DNA of 64,000 bases from Anaerohabitans sp964387285. Lineage in GTDB: Bacteria; Zhuqueibacterota; Zhuqueibacteria; Residuimicrobiales; Residuimicrobiaceae. Made by a program: the position numbers and the translations under genes. The stretch lies in the NCBI GenBank assembly GCA_964387285.1, contig CAYLWO010000004.1, positions 62,001-126,000 on the forward strand, given 5' to 3'. The notes beneath the pieces are model-generated. The model ran no database searches and was not told the DNA's origin. It saw only the letters and a program-made list of their open reading frames with translations. This document shows, in pieces, positions 1 to 7,721 of the stretch (positions are counted from its first letter, which is position 1; each line of letters starts with the position of its first letter).

Positions 1-254
1 TCAGCTATGATGCCTTTTTCTCGCAATAACGTATGCAAAGCGAAACTGTGCACATAAAGCGCGGGCTGCGTGATCCGCGTCTGCCGCAGCTCTTCCTCCG
101 GTCCGTCAAAACTTTTTCCAGCCAGATCAAAGCCTAAAATATCGCCGGCCTGATCATAAAGTGACTTGATCGCAGGATAGGCCGAATAAAGGTCTTTACC
201 CATGCCTACGGTTTGCGAACCCTGTCCGGGGAATATAAATGCTTTTTTACTCAA
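1..254 (-). CDS. fabD: Malonyl-CoA:ACP transacylase, N-terminal part (window edge)
   Basis: The reverse strand encodes a FabD N-terminus, with the hallmark FIFPGQGSQ followed by VGMGKDLY and later QPALYVHS. FabD moves malonate from CoA to acyl carrier protein and supplies fatty-acid elongation in the cytoplasm. The catalytic GHSLGE serine loop lies beyond the window edge, so only about 84 residues are visible. I chose a TTG start at 254 (reading LSKKAFIF) because in-frame TAA codons lie just upstream and a GGA-rich stretch precedes it; another TTG 18 bases further upstream is possible. It is the last visible gene of a yceD-rpmF-plsX-fabH-fabD series, the classical order. Confidence 0.9.
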   Translation of the reverse strand, partial: MSKKAFIFPGQGSQTVGMGKDLYSAYPAIKSLYDQAGDILGFDLAGKSFDGPEEELRQTRITQPALYVHSFALHTLLREKGIIA

Positions 255-287
255 TCCTGATCCAATTACTAACAATTTTATTTATTA

Positions 288-383
288 TAACGCAGAGTTG
301 TTTAAATTTTGAACCGAGAAGAATCATGGCATCAAAGAAAACCTTTAATTTCCCTATTCTGCTACCTCTGCGTCTCTGCGTTA
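288..383. repeat. Inverted repeat between fabH and fabD
   Basis: TAACGCAGAG (288-297) is matched by its reverse complement CTCTGCGTTA (374-383). The right arm is preceded by a second CTCTGCGT, so it is partly tandem. The 150-bp fabH-fabD gap holds nothing else. The same AACGCAGAGG word recurs near 49030 in front of another gene, so this may be a dispersed intergenic repeat. Confidence 0.55.
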
Positions 384-404
384 TTTTTTTTCAAAAAACT
401 CTAA

Positions 405-1394
405 TTAGAATCGCACCGCTGCCGAAGCCCAGGTCAGGCCGGCGCCAAAGGCCACCAGCACGGCCGTCTGTCCGGGCTGTAATCTCCCTGCGCGTCTGGC
501 TTCATCCAATGCAATGGGGATGGACGCGGAAGAGGTGTTGCCGTATTTACTGAGATTGATAAATACTCTGTCGTTGGGAATGGCAACCCGCTTGGCTGTG
601 GCTTCAATGATGCGCAAGTTAGCCTGGTGTGGGATTAATAAATCCACCTGTTCTGCGGTGATGCCGGAAATTTCCAGAATACGCGTGGCCGCCTCACCCA
701 TGGCAGTGACCGCTTGTTTGAAAACCTCGCGCCCCTCCATCTGGATGAAATGGGTTTTCGCTTCTATGGATTCGAGAGAGGGCGGGTACTTGGTGCCGAA
801 TCCGGGAACTTGCAGGAGATGGGTATAACGACCATCCGTGCCCAATAAGGTGCCCAGAATGCCGGCTTGGCCGTTCGACTGGGTCAACACGGCAGCGCCG
901 GCGCCGTCGCCGAAGAGCACGCAGGTATTGCGATCGGTATAATCGGTCATGCGCGATAGCGTTTCGCCGCCGATGACCAGCACGTTGCGCGCCTTGCCGC
1001 TGGCAATAAAAGCATCCGCGGTTGTCAGGCCGTAAATGAATCCCGAACAGGCAGCTGCCACGTCGAACGCCGCAGCATTGTACGCGCCGATATTGTGCTG
1101 CACCAGACATGCAGTGGCAGGAAAACCGAGATCACCGGTTACCGTGGCGACTATGATCATATCCAGATCCATGGGTGACATACCCGCATCCTGCAGAGCG
1201 TGGTTGGCCGCATCGGTGCAAAGATCGGAGGTGTAACGGCCTTCTTCAACAAGTCGGCGGGTCTCCATGCCGGTGCGCTCGCGAATCCAGGCATCGGTGG
1301 TATCCACCATCTTTTCCAAATCCTGATTGGTCAGCACGCGGGTTGGAATACCTACGCCGGTGCCGATAATCATGGATGCAATGCTTTTATTCAA
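405..1394 (-). CDS. fabH: 3-oxoacyl-ACP synthase III (KAS III)
   Basis: FabH condenses acetyl-CoA (or another acyl-CoA) with malonyl-ACP to start type II fatty-acid synthesis. The full Cys-His-Asn triad is visible: Cys116 in AAACSGF, His256 in LIPHQANLRI and Asn286 in SKYGNTSSAS. I placed the start at a TTG (1394), giving MNKSIASMIIG and 329 residues, the usual family length. A perfect AGGAGG lies 8 bases upstream, whereas an earlier ATG would add 12 atypical residues. It lies 32 bp downstream of plsX on the same strand and is probably co-transcribed with it. The thiolase fold with the GNTSSAS motif leaves little doubt. Confidence 0.96.
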   Translation of the reverse strand: MNKSIASMIIGTGVGIPTRVLTNQDLEKMVDTTDAWIRERTGMETRRLVEEGRYTSDLCTDAANHALQDAGMSPMDLDMIIVATVTGDLGFPATACLVQHNIGAYNAAAFDVAAACSGFIYGLTTADAFIASGKARNVLVIGGETLSRMTDYTDRNTCVLFGDGAGAAVLTQSNGQAGILGTLLGTDGRYTHLLQVPGFGTKYPPSLESIEAKTHFIQMEGREVFKQAVTAMGEAATRILEISGITAEQVDLLIPHQANLRIIEATAKRVAIPNDRVFINLSKYGNTSSASIPIALDEARRAGRLQPGQTAVLVAFGAGLTWASAAVRF

Positions 1395-1426
1395 TCCGGA
1401 ATCCTCCTGATAGAGATGGAACGGCA

Positions 1427-2449
1427 TCACTCGATAGTTTGATCACAAGCCAGTCGCTTGATCTCATCATGTATCTGTTGCGTCACGTTCTCTGCAGCCA
1501 CTTTATAGGCTTCCAGCACAGCGTTTTTGATCGCTTTGGGCGTAGAGCGTCCATGCGCCTTTATGCAGGCGCCCTGAACGCCTAAAAACGGTGCGCCGCC
1601 GTATTCCTGGTAATCAAACAGTTTGCGAACGCCGTCAAACGTGGGTTTCATCAGCACCGCGCCGATCTGCGAAAGGATGTATTTGCGCGTGAGTTTACGA
1701 ATGCTGGATTTGAAAATGCTCAACAGGCTTTCGCCGAATTTCAAGACAATGTTGCCGATAAAACCGTCGCACACGACCACGTCCGCGGCGCCGTGTAAAA
1801 TACCACTGCCTTCCACATTGCCGATAAAATTCAGCGGCGCAGCAGACAACAGGCGATAGGTCTTTTGCGTCAATTCATTGCCCTTCATCTCTTCGTGGCC
1901 GATGTTGAGCAACGCCACCCGCGGTTTGGGCGTATTGAACAGATGCGAATAGAAAATGCTGCCCATGATGGCAAATTTCAGCAAATCATCGGGCCGACAA
2001 TCCACATTGGCGCCCGCATCGAGCAACAAAGTGCGCCCGGTTTCCGAAGGCAAGATGGTTCCCAGAGCCGGACGTCGAATGCACTCCATCCGTTTGAGGG
2101 TAAAGAGGGCTGTTGCCATCAAGGCGCCGGTATTGCCGGCGCTGACGACCGCAGCCACCTTGCCCTGATGATGCAAACGCATGGCCACAGCCATGGACGA
2201 ATCCTTCTTTAGCTTGAATGCAACAGCAGGATGCTCGTCCATCAATATGGTCTCTGAAGCATGGACAATGGAAATCGGCAGTTCTTGCGTGCGGAAATGA
2301 CGCGCCATCTCTTTGCGGATGATGGCTTCATCGCCAACCAGCACCACCTCAAAACGGGACTTGCTTAATCGAGCTGCTTCGATCCCACCATGTATCACAT
2401 CATGGGGAGCATTATCGCCTCCCATAGCGTCCAGCGCAATTTTAATCAC
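1427..2449 (-). CDS. plsX: Phosphate acyltransferase PlsX
   Basis: PlsX converts acyl-ACP to acyl-phosphate, which feeds PlsY-dependent phospholipid synthesis at the membrane. The 340-residue protein opens with IKIALDAMGGDNAP, the PlsX signature, and contains SAGNTGALMA and CDGFIGNIVLK, both typical of the family; length is normal. The start is a GTG preceded by GGAG six bases upstream. It lies between rpmF and fabH in the conserved lipid cluster, all on the minus strand, consistent with one transcript coupling ribosomal protein L32 and lipid synthesis as in many bacteria. Confidence 0.97.
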   Translation of the reverse strand: MIKIALDAMGGDNAPHDVIHGGIEAARLSKSRFEVVLVGDEAIIRKEMARHFRTQELPISIVHASETILMDEHPAVAFKLKKDSSMAVAMRLHHQGKVAAVVSAGNTGALMATALFTLKRMECIRRPALGTILPSETGRTLLLDAGANVDCRPDDLLKFAIMGSIFYSHLFNTPKPRVALLNIGHEEMKGNELTQKTYRLLSAAPLNFIGNVEGSGILHGAADVVVCDGFIGNIVLKFGESLLSIFKSSIRKLTRKYILSQIGAVLMKPTFDGVRKLFDYQEYGGAPFLGVQGACIKAHGRSTPKAIKNAVLEAYKVAAENVTQQIHDEIKRLACDQTIE

Positions 2450-2536
2450 TTTGTTCTCCGGATATTAACGACACCCGTCATCAAAGATGTACTAAATCTA
2501 GAGTACGATTATAAATCAATGGTGGGATGCTGATTA

Positions 2537-2719
2537 TTACGATTCTTTGGGCAAAAAAACCGAACGACTTTTATAATACCCGCAATTCGGACACGCACGA
2601 TGAGGCAATTTGGGTTGATGGCAATTGGAGCACTCCACCACAGTGGGGGTTGCAGCCTTCCAATTGGCACGGCGTTTGTCTCTTCTGGTGCGCGAATGAC
2701 GTCTCTTTGGTAGTGGCAT
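2537..2719 (-). CDS. rpmF: 50S ribosomal protein L32
   Basis: This is a 60-residue basic protein of the large ribosomal subunit. The N-terminus MPLPKRRHSRTRRDKRRA is typical of L32. Four cysteines in two CxxC pairs (C30/C33 and C43/C46) make the zinc-binding form of the protein; many bacteria also carry a zinc-free paralogue, not seen here. It follows yceD by 15 bp and precedes plsX by 87 bp, the conserved order. Confidence 0.97.
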   Translation of the reverse strand: MPLPKRRHSRTRRDKRRANWKAATPTVVECSNCHQPKLPHRACPNCGYYKSRSVFLPKES

Positions 2720-2734
2720 TTTATCCTCGTATTG

Positions 2735-3232
2735 TTACAGTAATGTTTTCAGTTTTTCCCATCTGGGGTCCATATGACCTGTTTTACAATCACACGCTTT
2801 TTCGTTCAAGTTCTGACCACACCGACCACACAACCCCTTGCACTCTTCTTGGCAGAGCCGTTTCACCGGCAGGGCCAATACCAGCGTCTCACGCAGCGGC
2901 TCGGATAAATCCACTTCATCGAAGGATTCTGGTATAAAAAAGGTGCTTTCATCCTGATCGTTCTGCATATCCGGATCAGTGGTGTACAACAAGCGGTACT
3001 GATCGGTCAGTTGCATGGTAAACGGTTCGGCGCAACGATCACAGACCATTTCTATGTGCGTGGCAACGCCGACATTGAGAAAGATGTTTCGTCCGACCTT
3101 TTCAATGTCCAAAGCGACCCGGATATCGTGCTTAAAATCCGGATCATCGGAAAAACCCAGCTCATCCGGCGTGGTCACTCGTTCCTGTCGGCTGGATCCT
3201 TCGGTCAAATTGGCAATAAAGAGCTTAAACAA
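2735..3232 (-). CDS. YceD/DUF177 family protein upstream of rpmF
   Basis: This 165-residue cytoplasmic protein belongs to the DUF177 (YceD) family, which nearly always sits immediately upstream of rpmF; members have been linked to 23S rRNA accumulation in plants and bacteria. The C-terminal third carries a cysteine-rich segment (CQEECKGLCGRCGQNLN followed by ACDC) that probably binds metal, and a CDRCAEPF segment lies in the middle. The N-terminal beta-rich half is less conserved. Assignment rests on these motifs and on position; the precise biochemical role is not shown by the sequence. Confidence 0.88.
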   Translation of the reverse strand: MFKLFIANLTEGSSRQERVTTPDELGFSDDPDFKHDIRVALDIEKVGRNIFLNVGVATHIEMVCDRCAEPFTMQLTDQYRLLYTTDPDMQNDQDESTFFIPESFDEVDLSEPLRETLVLALPVKRLCQEECKGLCGRCGQNLNEKACDCKTGHMDPRWEKLKTLL

Positions 3233-3313
3233 GTCCTTATCTCCAAATTAAGCTATAAATTAGCAATTTGTCGTCTAATAGTCAAGTCAAAAGTTGCCAC
3301 GATTGAATTTAAT

Positions 3314-3745
3314 TCAGCGGGATAAATCGAGCAGTTCCTCATGAGAAAAAAAGAAACTGATCTCATAGGCGGCGGTTTCCGGAGAATCAGAGCCATGGAC
3401 AACGTTATGGCTTCCCCCTTGTGCCAATTCACGGCGTATGGTGCCCGGCGCAGCCTTGGCCGGATCGGTAGCGCCCATAAGAGCACGCCAATCGGCAATG
3501 GCGTTCTCCTTTTCCAGCACCAGGGCCACAATCGGGCCTTCAATCATAAAAGTCGTCAGTTCGCCAAAGAACGGTTTTCCCTGATGAATGCGGTAAAAGT
3601 CCCTGGCGGCTGCCGGCGTTAATTTTACCATCTTTAAATCAACAATGTTAAATCCCGCTTCTTCAATTCTGCTGATAACGCGGCCAATGCACCCTTTTTC
3701 CACACAATCCGGCTTTAATATGGCCAGTGTCTGTTCCTTATTCAC
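3314..3745 (-). CDS. ndk: Nucleoside diphosphate kinase
   Basis: Ndk transfers the gamma-phosphate of ATP to other nucleoside diphosphates through a phosphohistidine. The active histidine is His117 in NVVHGSDSPETA, and the N-terminal TLAILKPDCVEK is the family nucleotide-binding opening. At 143 residues the length is normal. It begins 22 bp after the end of korC and ends 81 bp before yceD, on the same strand as both, so it may be carried on a transcript linking the kor genes with the lipid cluster. Confidence 0.97.
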   Translation of the reverse strand: MNKEQTLAILKPDCVEKGCIGRVISRIEEAGFNIVDLKMVKLTPAAARDFYRIHQGKPFFGELTTFMIEGPIVALVLEKENAIADWRALMGATDPAKAAPGTIRRELAQGGSHNVVHGSDSPETAAYEISFFFSHEELLDLSR

Positions 3746-3767
3746 GCGTCAACCCGGTTTTATGCTT

Positions 3768-4313
3768 TTATCGTAACAGTTTTGCTTGCGCTAAACCGGC
3801 GTCAAATGCTTTTAAATTAAGCTGTTCGGTCCCCTTGGGCACCCTGGCTTCAATGGCCTGACGAATCGCTTTTTCTGAAACAATGTTGGCAATTCCGGCA
3901 ATCACACCCAAGGCGACAATGTTGGCGACCAGAGCGCGTCCCACCTGATCTCTGGCTATTTGAATGATCGGCACGCGATGAACCGTGAAACTACCCTGCG
4001 GAATCCGCGTTACCGCATCCTGGTCCACCAACAGAATGCCCTTCTCCTTCAAGTCGGCGTAATAACGGTCGCACGACTCTTGCGTCAGAGAAAGTAAAAG
4101 ATCGATATGCACGGCCTTGGGGTAATCGATATCCTCATCGGAGAGAATCACTTCTGATCGACTGGCGCCGCCGCGCGCTTCCGGACCATATGATTGGCTC
4201 TGCGTGGCATTGAGATTGTCATAGATGGCTGCAGCCTCGGCAAGAATTTTGCCGGCCAGAACCAGACCCTGGCCGCCTTCGCCGCTCAGACGCACTTCAT
4301 ATCGAAAACTCAT
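3768..4313 (-). CDS. korC: 2-oxoacid:ferredoxin oxidoreductase, gamma subunit
   Basis: This is the catalytic-domain gamma subunit of a pyruvate/2-oxoglutarate:ferredoxin oxidoreductase. The protein (181 aa) shows the family features EVRLSGEGGQGLVLAGKILA near the N-terminus, QSQSYGPEARGGASRSEVI and a central MALGV-like segment (NIVALGVIAGIANIV). It closes a four-gene korD-korA-korB-korC set transcribed on the minus strand. The complex decarboxylates a 2-oxoacid with CoA and passes electrons to ferredoxin. The order DABC and the subunit sizes fit KorDABC, but substrate (2-oxoglutarate or a branched-chain oxoacid) cannot be fixed from the sequence. Confidence 0.9.
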   Translation of the reverse strand: MSFRYEVRLSGEGGQGLVLAGKILAEAAAIYDNLNATQSQSYGPEARGGASRSEVILSDEDIDYPKAVHIDLLLSLTQESCDRYYADLKEKGILLVDQDAVTRIPQGSFTVHRVPIIQIARDQVGRALVANIVALGVIAGIANIVSEKAIRQAIEARVPKGTEQLNLKAFDAGLAQAKLLR

Positions 4314-4346
4314 AAAATAATCGTTCTCCTGATTGGTGAAAAAATT

Positions 4347-5156
4347 CTATTTTTTAAAATAGTCGATTAATTTTTGATACTCCTCTCGACACTCCGGTCG
4401 TTCGATGTCCGTGAGAATGCCGGTGACCAGCTTGCCGGCCATCTCCTCGGCCGTCATTTTTTCCGCTTTAGCCATGGGAACAAGATTATCTTTTTGCCAG
4501 GCGATCATGTCTACGGCAGTGCCTTCACGATTTCTGCGGCCGTAAGCGGTTGGGCAGGTGGACATAATTTCGACAAGTGAAAAGCCTTTTTTCTGTATGG
4601 CTTTCAATATGTAATTTTCCAACAGCACCGGATTATAAACTCCGACGCGCGCGACAAAGGAGGCGCCGGCCGCCTGAGCCAATCCGCTGATGTTAAAAGC
4701 GTTTTCAAAGTTGCCGAAAGGAGCGGTGCTGGCTTTTTTCCCTTTTGGCGTGGTCGGCGAGACCTGGCCGCCGGTCATGCCATAAATATAGTTATTGAAA
4801 AGCAGAACCGTCAAATCGATGTTGCGTCGTGCAGCGTGGATATAGTGATTGCCGCCGATGGCCGTGGCATCGCCGTCGCCGGTGATGACGATGACGTGCA
4901 GTTTGGGATTCGCCATCTTGACGCCGGTGGCAAAGGTCAGAGCGCGACCGTGCAGGGTATGCAAAGTGTTAAAATCAACATAACCGGGCAAGCGGCTGGA
5001 ACAGCCGATGCCCGAAACCATGCAGATGTCATCTTTGGGAATTTGCGACTTGTGAATGGCGCGCAGCAACGCTTTCAGCACAATGCCGTCGCTGCAGCCG
5101 GCGCACCAGATTAACGGAAATTTATCTCGACGAATGTATTGATCATAGTTGAACAT
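4347..5156 (-). CDS. korB: 2-oxoacid:ferredoxin oxidoreductase, beta (TPP) subunit
   Basis: This is the thiamine-diphosphate-binding beta subunit. The TPP/Mg motif is visible as GDGD at residues 93-96 followed by the asparagines at 121-122 (LLFNNYIYGMTGGQ). An early cysteine pair (WCAGCSDG) and ICMVSGIGCSSR are also typical of KorB/PorB. At 269 aa it is of ordinary length. The gene lies 11 bp after korA and 33 bp before korC, so the subunits are likely made from one message. It probably feeds the oxidative or reductive TCA reactions of an anaerobe or microaerophile. Confidence 0.93.
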   Translation of the reverse strand: MFNYDQYIRRDKFPLIWCAGCSDGIVLKALLRAIHKSQIPKDDICMVSGIGCSSRLPGYVDFNTLHTLHGRALTFATGVKMANPKLHVIVITGDGDATAIGGNHYIHAARRNIDLTVLLFNNYIYGMTGGQVSPTTPKGKKASTAPFGNFENAFNISGLAQAAGASFVARVGVYNPVLLENYILKAIQKKGFSLVEIMSTCPTAYGRRNREGTAVDMIAWQKDNLVPMAKAEKMTAEEMAGKLVTGILTDIERPECREEYQKLIDYFKK

Positions 5157-5167
5157 GGCCTGTCTCG

Positions 5168-6313
5168 CTAATAAATTTGCTTGATTTTATCCAGAATAGC
5201 CAACGGACTGATGGGTTCGCCGTTATATACATTTACCCGATAAACCGGCGCTTTGCCGAACAGCGCCCATTCCACTTCATGGGCCAGTTGTCCCATATTC
5301 ATTTCCGGTACAATCCATTTTCTGATTTTATCACCGTAGGCCTGTATTTCTTTATCAGGAAAAGGCCACATGGTTTTAATGCGCAACAGTCCGGCTTTCT
5401 TACCGATTTCCCTGGCCAGCCGCACCGCATGTCGGCCGGCGCGGGCGGCCGTGCCGAAAGATATGATACCGATTTCCGCATCTTCCATCTGCCAGGCATC
5501 CACTTCGACGATCTGATTCCGGTGCTGCTCAATCTTGCGGTGCATGCGATTGAGCTGCTTTTCAATCTCCTCAGCCTGGTTGGTGGGAAAACCGCTTTCA
5601 TCATGCGCCAGGCCGGTAACGTGATAACGAAATCCCTGACCAAAGCTGATCATGGGCGGCACGCCGGATTCCGTGTGACGATAGGGCAGATACTTTTGCG
5701 AGAGATCGCCCGGCGCCGTTCGATTCACGATAACCAGATCGCGACGGTCGGGCAAGGCAACTTTTTCGTTAACATGACCGAGAATTTCATCCAGTAAAAT
5801 AATGACCGGGGTACGGAATTGTTCAGCCAGATTAAAAGCCCGCACCGTCAACTCAAAGGTTTCTCTGACGCTAAAGGGCGTCAACGCAATAATGGGATGG
5901 TCGCCGTGCGTGCCCCAGCGCGCCTGCATGATGTCCGATTGCGACGGCAAAGTGGGCAATCCGGTGCTGGGGCCGCCGCGCATGACATTAACAATGACGC
6001 AGGGCACCTCAGCCATGGCAGCATAACCGATGTTCTCCTGCATTAACGAAAAACCCGGACCACTGGTAGCGGTCATGGATTTGGCGCCGGCTAACGAAGC
6101 GCCGATAATAGCGCCCATGGAAGCGATCTCATCTTCCATCTGGATAAAAACACCACCGTGTGCCGGCAACTCGTCAGCCAGCACCTCGGCGATTTCCGAA
6201 GAAGGCGTGATGGGATAGCCGGCGTAAAACCGCATACCTGCAGCCAAGGCGCCTTCGGCACAAGCTTCATTTCCGGTAATGACGCGTACGTTGTTTTCTG
6301 AAGAACCGCTCAT
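5168..6313 (-). CDS. korA: 2-oxoacid:ferredoxin oxidoreductase, alpha subunit
   Basis: This is the 381-residue alpha subunit, without a fused gamma domain, as expected when korC is separate. The N-terminus carries RVITGNEACAEGALAAG and FYAGYPITPSSEIAE, the pyrimidine-binding domain signature, and MTATSGPGFSLMQE follows. It lies 9 bp downstream of the ferredoxin-like korD and 11 bp upstream of korB. With its partners it forms an oxygen-sensitive enzyme that links CoA-dependent oxoacid decarboxylation to ferredoxin reduction. Confidence 0.93.
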   Translation of the reverse strand: MSGSSENNVRVITGNEACAEGALAAGMRFYAGYPITPSSEIAEVLADELPAHGGVFIQMEDEIASMGAIIGASLAGAKSMTATSGPGFSLMQENIGYAAMAEVPCVIVNVMRGGPSTGLPTLPSQSDIMQARWGTHGDHPIIALTPFSVRETFELTVRAFNLAEQFRTPVIILLDEILGHVNEKVALPDRRDLVIVNRTAPGDLSQKYLPYRHTESGVPPMISFGQGFRYHVTGLAHDESGFPTNQAEEIEKQLNRMHRKIEQHRNQIVEVDAWQMEDAEIGIISFGTAARAGRHAVRLAREIGKKAGLLRIKTMWPFPDKEIQAYGDKIRKWIVPEMNMGQLAHEVEWALFGKAPVYRVNVYNGEPISPLAILDKIKQIY

Positions 6314-6322
6314 AGGTCTTCC

Positions 6323-6565
6323 TTATTTTTCCGATTTTTCACTCTGATCATCCACCGGCGTCACCGTAATGGCGAAATCGGGACACCGCAATTCACACAT
6401 GGTGCAGGCTGTGCATGCTTCGGGATGGACCACGCGCGATTTACCGCGTTCGATTGCCAATACGTGTTCCGGACAAAATTCAACGCATATGGCACAGCCC
6501 TTACACCAGGGTTCGTATACAACGACTTTGCCTTTTTTTCTTTTTGGAGCAGATTCTTGCGACAC
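6323..6565 (-). CDS. korD: 2-oxoacid oxidoreductase delta subunit, 2[4Fe-4S] ferredoxin
   Basis: An 80-residue polyferredoxin-type subunit with two complete CxxCxxCxxxC clusters: C21/C24/C27/C31 (CKGCAICVEFCP) and C51/C54/C57/C61 (CTACTMCELRCP). It is the electron-transfer subunit of the four-part oxoacid oxidoreductase. I chose a GTG start at 6565 because AGGAG lies seven bases before it; a TTG 18 bases further out is also in frame but has no ribosome site. The basic linker KRKKGK before the clusters is unusual only in being short. First gene of korDABC. Confidence 0.9.
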   Translation of the reverse strand: MSQESAPKRKKGKVVVYEPWCKGCAICVEFCPEHVLAIERGKSRVVHPEACTACTMCELRCPDFAITVTPVDDQSEKSEK

Positions 6566-6600
6566 GCTTACTCCTTTTACCAAAAGTTTTTATTCATGGA

Positions 6601-6667
6601 CCTGAATTGAGCGATTGCATTACCCTTGCGAAGGTTTGCACCCTTCGCAAGGGTCGCTCAATTTAGG
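6601..6667. repeat. Palindromic repeat, family 1 (copy a)
   Basis: A 67-bp element with outer arms CCTGAATTGAGCGA (6601-6614) and TCGCTCAATTTAGG (6654-6667), and an inner 13-bp stem (ACCCTTGCGAAGG at 6622-6634 pairing with 6642-6654) with a 7-base loop. Its right edge supplies the TAA stop of arcC (6663-6665). It lies between arcC and korD on the transcript and could act as a terminator-like hairpin, though no long T-run follows. Confidence 0.85.
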
Positions 6668-7613
6668 ATGGAATAATTCTCGTTCCAGTTTTTCCCTGCA
6701 ACGCCTCGGAAAAACGATCAACCGAACAGATCATCACCTGCTCGCCGCCGCGCTGGAGAAAGAGCAAGGCGGCAGCGATTTTCGGTCCCATGGACCCTGG
6801 TGGAAATTGACCGTCATTCAGGAACTGTTGCGCCTGCTTGGCGGTCAGTACATCAAAAAAGCGCTGCCGGGGTGTGCCGAAATCAGTTGCCACCTGATCT
6901 ACTGCGGTTAAAATGTACAACTCTTTCGCGCCAATATCCACTGCTAAAACGGCAGAGGCGAGGTCTTTGTCGATAACTCCGTCAATACCCTCCAACCGGC
7001 CATCCGCTTCATAATAGACCGGAATGCCACCGCCACCGGCGGTAATGACGATCACGTTCTCATTCACCAGACGGCGGATCACGTCCGCCTCAATGATATG
7101 CTGCGGATGCGGGGACGGAACAATGCGGCGAAAGCCGCGTCCACTATCCTCACGCAACAGATACCCCCGCTGTCGCTGCAAGTGCTCCGCCATTTCAGCA
7201 TTATAAAATGGTCCGACCGGTTTGGTCGGATTCGTCAGTCCCGGATCGCCGCGATCCACCGTAATTTGCGCCAGTAAGGTTACCACATCGCGGCGGATGC
7301 CCGCCAGATGCAGGGCGTTTTGCAGCGACTGTTCGATCATATAGCCCATGCCGCCCTCGGTATCCGCGACGATGACGCCCAAAGGCACCACCGGCGCCAG
7401 ATGTTCCGCGGATTCCACTCTCAGCATCTCCTGGCCGACTTGAGGGCCGTTGCCGTGCGTTATGGCCAGGCGGTAATCCTGTCGAATCAACTCCAGCACA
7501 CCGACCAGAGCGCGTCGGGTATTGGCGAATTGCTGATAGACATTGCCTTCTTCGCTCTCTCGGGTAATGGCGTTGCCGCCGAGAGCTACCACGGCGGTTT
7601 TTTTCATTTGCAT
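6663..7613 (-). CDS. arcC: Carbamate kinase
   Basis: ArcC makes ATP from carbamoyl phosphate and ADP, or runs in reverse. Characteristic segments are AVVALGGNAITR at the N-terminus, ITHGNGPQVGQEMLR, KPVGPFYNAEMAE, RRIVPSPHPQHIIE and VITAGGGGIPVYYE. I set the start at the ATG at 7613, nine bases after a GAGGAG, giving 316 aa, close to the family norm; an upstream in-frame start would add eight residues. No arcA or arcB is nearby. The neighbour is a COG2403 P-loop protein. The stop codon lies inside the palindromic repeat that follows. Confidence 0.95.
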   Translation of the reverse strand: MQMKKTAVVALGGNAITRESEEGNVYQQFANTRRALVGVLELIRQDYRLAITHGNGPQVGQEMLRVESAEHLAPVVPLGVIVADTEGGMGYMIEQSLQNALHLAGIRRDVVTLLAQITVDRGDPGLTNPTKPVGPFYNAEMAEHLQRQRGYLLREDSGRGFRRIVPSPHPQHIIEADVIRRLVNENVIVITAGGGGIPVYYEADGRLEGIDGVIDKDLASAVLAVDIGAKELYILTAVDQVATDFGTPRQRFFDVLTAKQAQQFLNDGQFPPGSMGPKIAAALLFLQRGGEQVMICSVDRFSEALQGKTGTRIIPS

Positions 7614-7655
7614 AAAAGAATACTCCTCTAAATACATGGTCCAAAATTCAACGTC

Positions 7656-7692
7656 ATAGTGTTAATCACGGCATCAATGCCGTGATACACTC
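7656..7692. repeat. Palindromic repeat, family 3 (copy a)
   Basis: TAGTGTTA followed by a hairpin TCACGGCAT (7666-7674) / ATGCCGTGA (7677-7685) and ATACAC. It lies between the COG2403 gene and arcC. Related copies with the same TAGTGTTA lead and a GGCAT-ATGCC stem occur at 14462 and 60205. Confidence 0.7.
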
Positions 7693-7721
7693 AGTACAAC
7701 AACGTCGGATTGCGAGCATTC

